Assembly (NCBI GenBank): GCA_021823385.1
Contig: JAKAOC010000178.1
Coordinates: 1 to 5,773 of the forward strand
Length of the DNA stretch: 5,773 nt
Source of the DNA: Actinomycetes bacterium
GTDB lineage: Bacteria > Actinomycetota > Acidimicrobiia > Acidimicrobiales > Acidimicrobiaceae
Reading direction: 5' to 3'
Position 1 is the stretch's first letter. The number at the start of each line of letters is the position of its first letter. Under the pieces are notes generated by a model. The model saw only the letters and a list, made by a program, of their open reading frames with translations. It did not search any database and was not told where the DNA came from. This document shows, piece after piece, positions 5,418-5,773 of the stretch. Both the position numbers and the translations under genes were made by a program.

Positions 5418-5773
5418 GTGAAGGAAGTATTCGAGATACCCATTGCGGAGGCTGGGCCTTCCGGCATTGAGCGCCGTGGAATCGACTACGTGCCGAGCCG
5501 GGAGCGTTGGGCCAAGCCGGTCAACCTCTTCTGGATGTGGGGCGGGGCCATATTCAACGTGGAGATCATGGTCTACGGCGCGATCCTGATGAGCTTCGGG
5601 CTCTCCTTCGCCCAGGCGATCTTCATCATCGTGGTCGGCAACCTCTCGTATGCGCTGCTGGGCCTGACGAGCCTCCAGGGGCCCGAGGCCGGCACCACGA
5701 CTTTCACCATCAACCGGGCTTCTTTCGGTCCTCACGGCTCCAAGCTGATAGCCGTCTTCAACTGGTTGACCCA
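5418..5773 (+). CDS. NCS1-family (purine-cytosine permease-like) transporter, 3'-truncated
   Basis: The first 118 residues of an inner-membrane secondary transporter; NCS1 proteins take up nucleobases, hydantoins, allantoin, thiamine and related compounds, usually with Na+ or H+. The N-terminus GIERRGIDYVPSRERW (16-31) is the family lead before the first helix. TM1 is about residues 37-60 (LFWMWGGAIFNVEIMVYGAI and onward), TM2 about 64-86, followed by the conserved loop GPEAGTTTFTINRASFGPHG (88-107) and the start of TM3 (KLIAVFNWLT). The GTG start is set by GAGGGAG eight bases upstream (5403-5409). A complete member would need some 300 or more further residues beyond the window. Substrate cannot be assigned from this part. 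Confidence 0.87.
   Translation, partial: MKEVFEIPIAEAGPSGIERRGIDYVPSRERWAKPVNLFWMWGGAIFNVEIMVYGAILMSFGLSFAQAIFIIVVGNLSYALLGLTSLQGPEAGTTTFTINRASFGPHGSKLIAVFNWLT

Noticed and set aside
5370..5735. - strand open frame opposite the permease start
   Set aside because: Charged, motif-free antisense product; the + strand frame has clear NCS1 family features and a ribosome binding site.

Overview
This is a high-GC (visibly about 65%), gene-dense stretch of bacterial chromosome with ATG/GTG starts and clear AGGAG-type ribosome binding sites. The protein types (GntR regulator plus soluble Cache protein, actinobacterial-looking methyltransferase, PH/SHOCT membrane protein, MCR-like racemase) suggest an actinomycete-type bacterium (Actinomycetota). 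That placement is an inference, because no rRNA or marker gene is present. I see no mobile element, CRISPR array, tRNA, rRNA or prophage signal.

Layout, left to right. (1) A GntR/FCD transcription factor, cut off at its 5' end, overlaps by ATGA a cytoplasmic Cache (PAS-like sensor) domain protein. They form a translationally coupled pair on the + strand (2-1347). (2) Converging on it, with a 10-nt gap, is a D-alanine--D-alanine ligase family ATP-grasp enzyme on the - strand (1358-2470). (3) A 138-bp divergent spacer with candidate promoters separates the ligase from a small membrane protein with a bacterial PH-like domain and a C-terminal SHOCT helix pair (2609-3241, +). (4) Converging on that, 13 nt away, is a class I SAM-dependent methyltransferase (3255-4061, -). 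(5) An 87-bp divergent spacer leads to an alpha-methylacyl-CoA racemase of the family III CoA-transferase fold with all catalytic residues present (4149-5294, +). (6) After 123 bp, an NCS1 (purine-cytosine permease-like) transporter begins (from 5418, +) and runs off the right edge.

The genes look like a mosaic of separate short units and not one pathway: two convergent pairs, two divergent promoter regions and one tandem pair. The only strongly implied functional partnership is GntR-Cache. The racemase and permease may be co-directional neighbours only. No undescribed multi-gene system stands out. The points most worth checking are the apparent loss of FCD metal ligands in the GntR protein next to its Cache partner, the non-canonical substrate-site signature of the ligase, and the promoter architecture of the divergent spacers.
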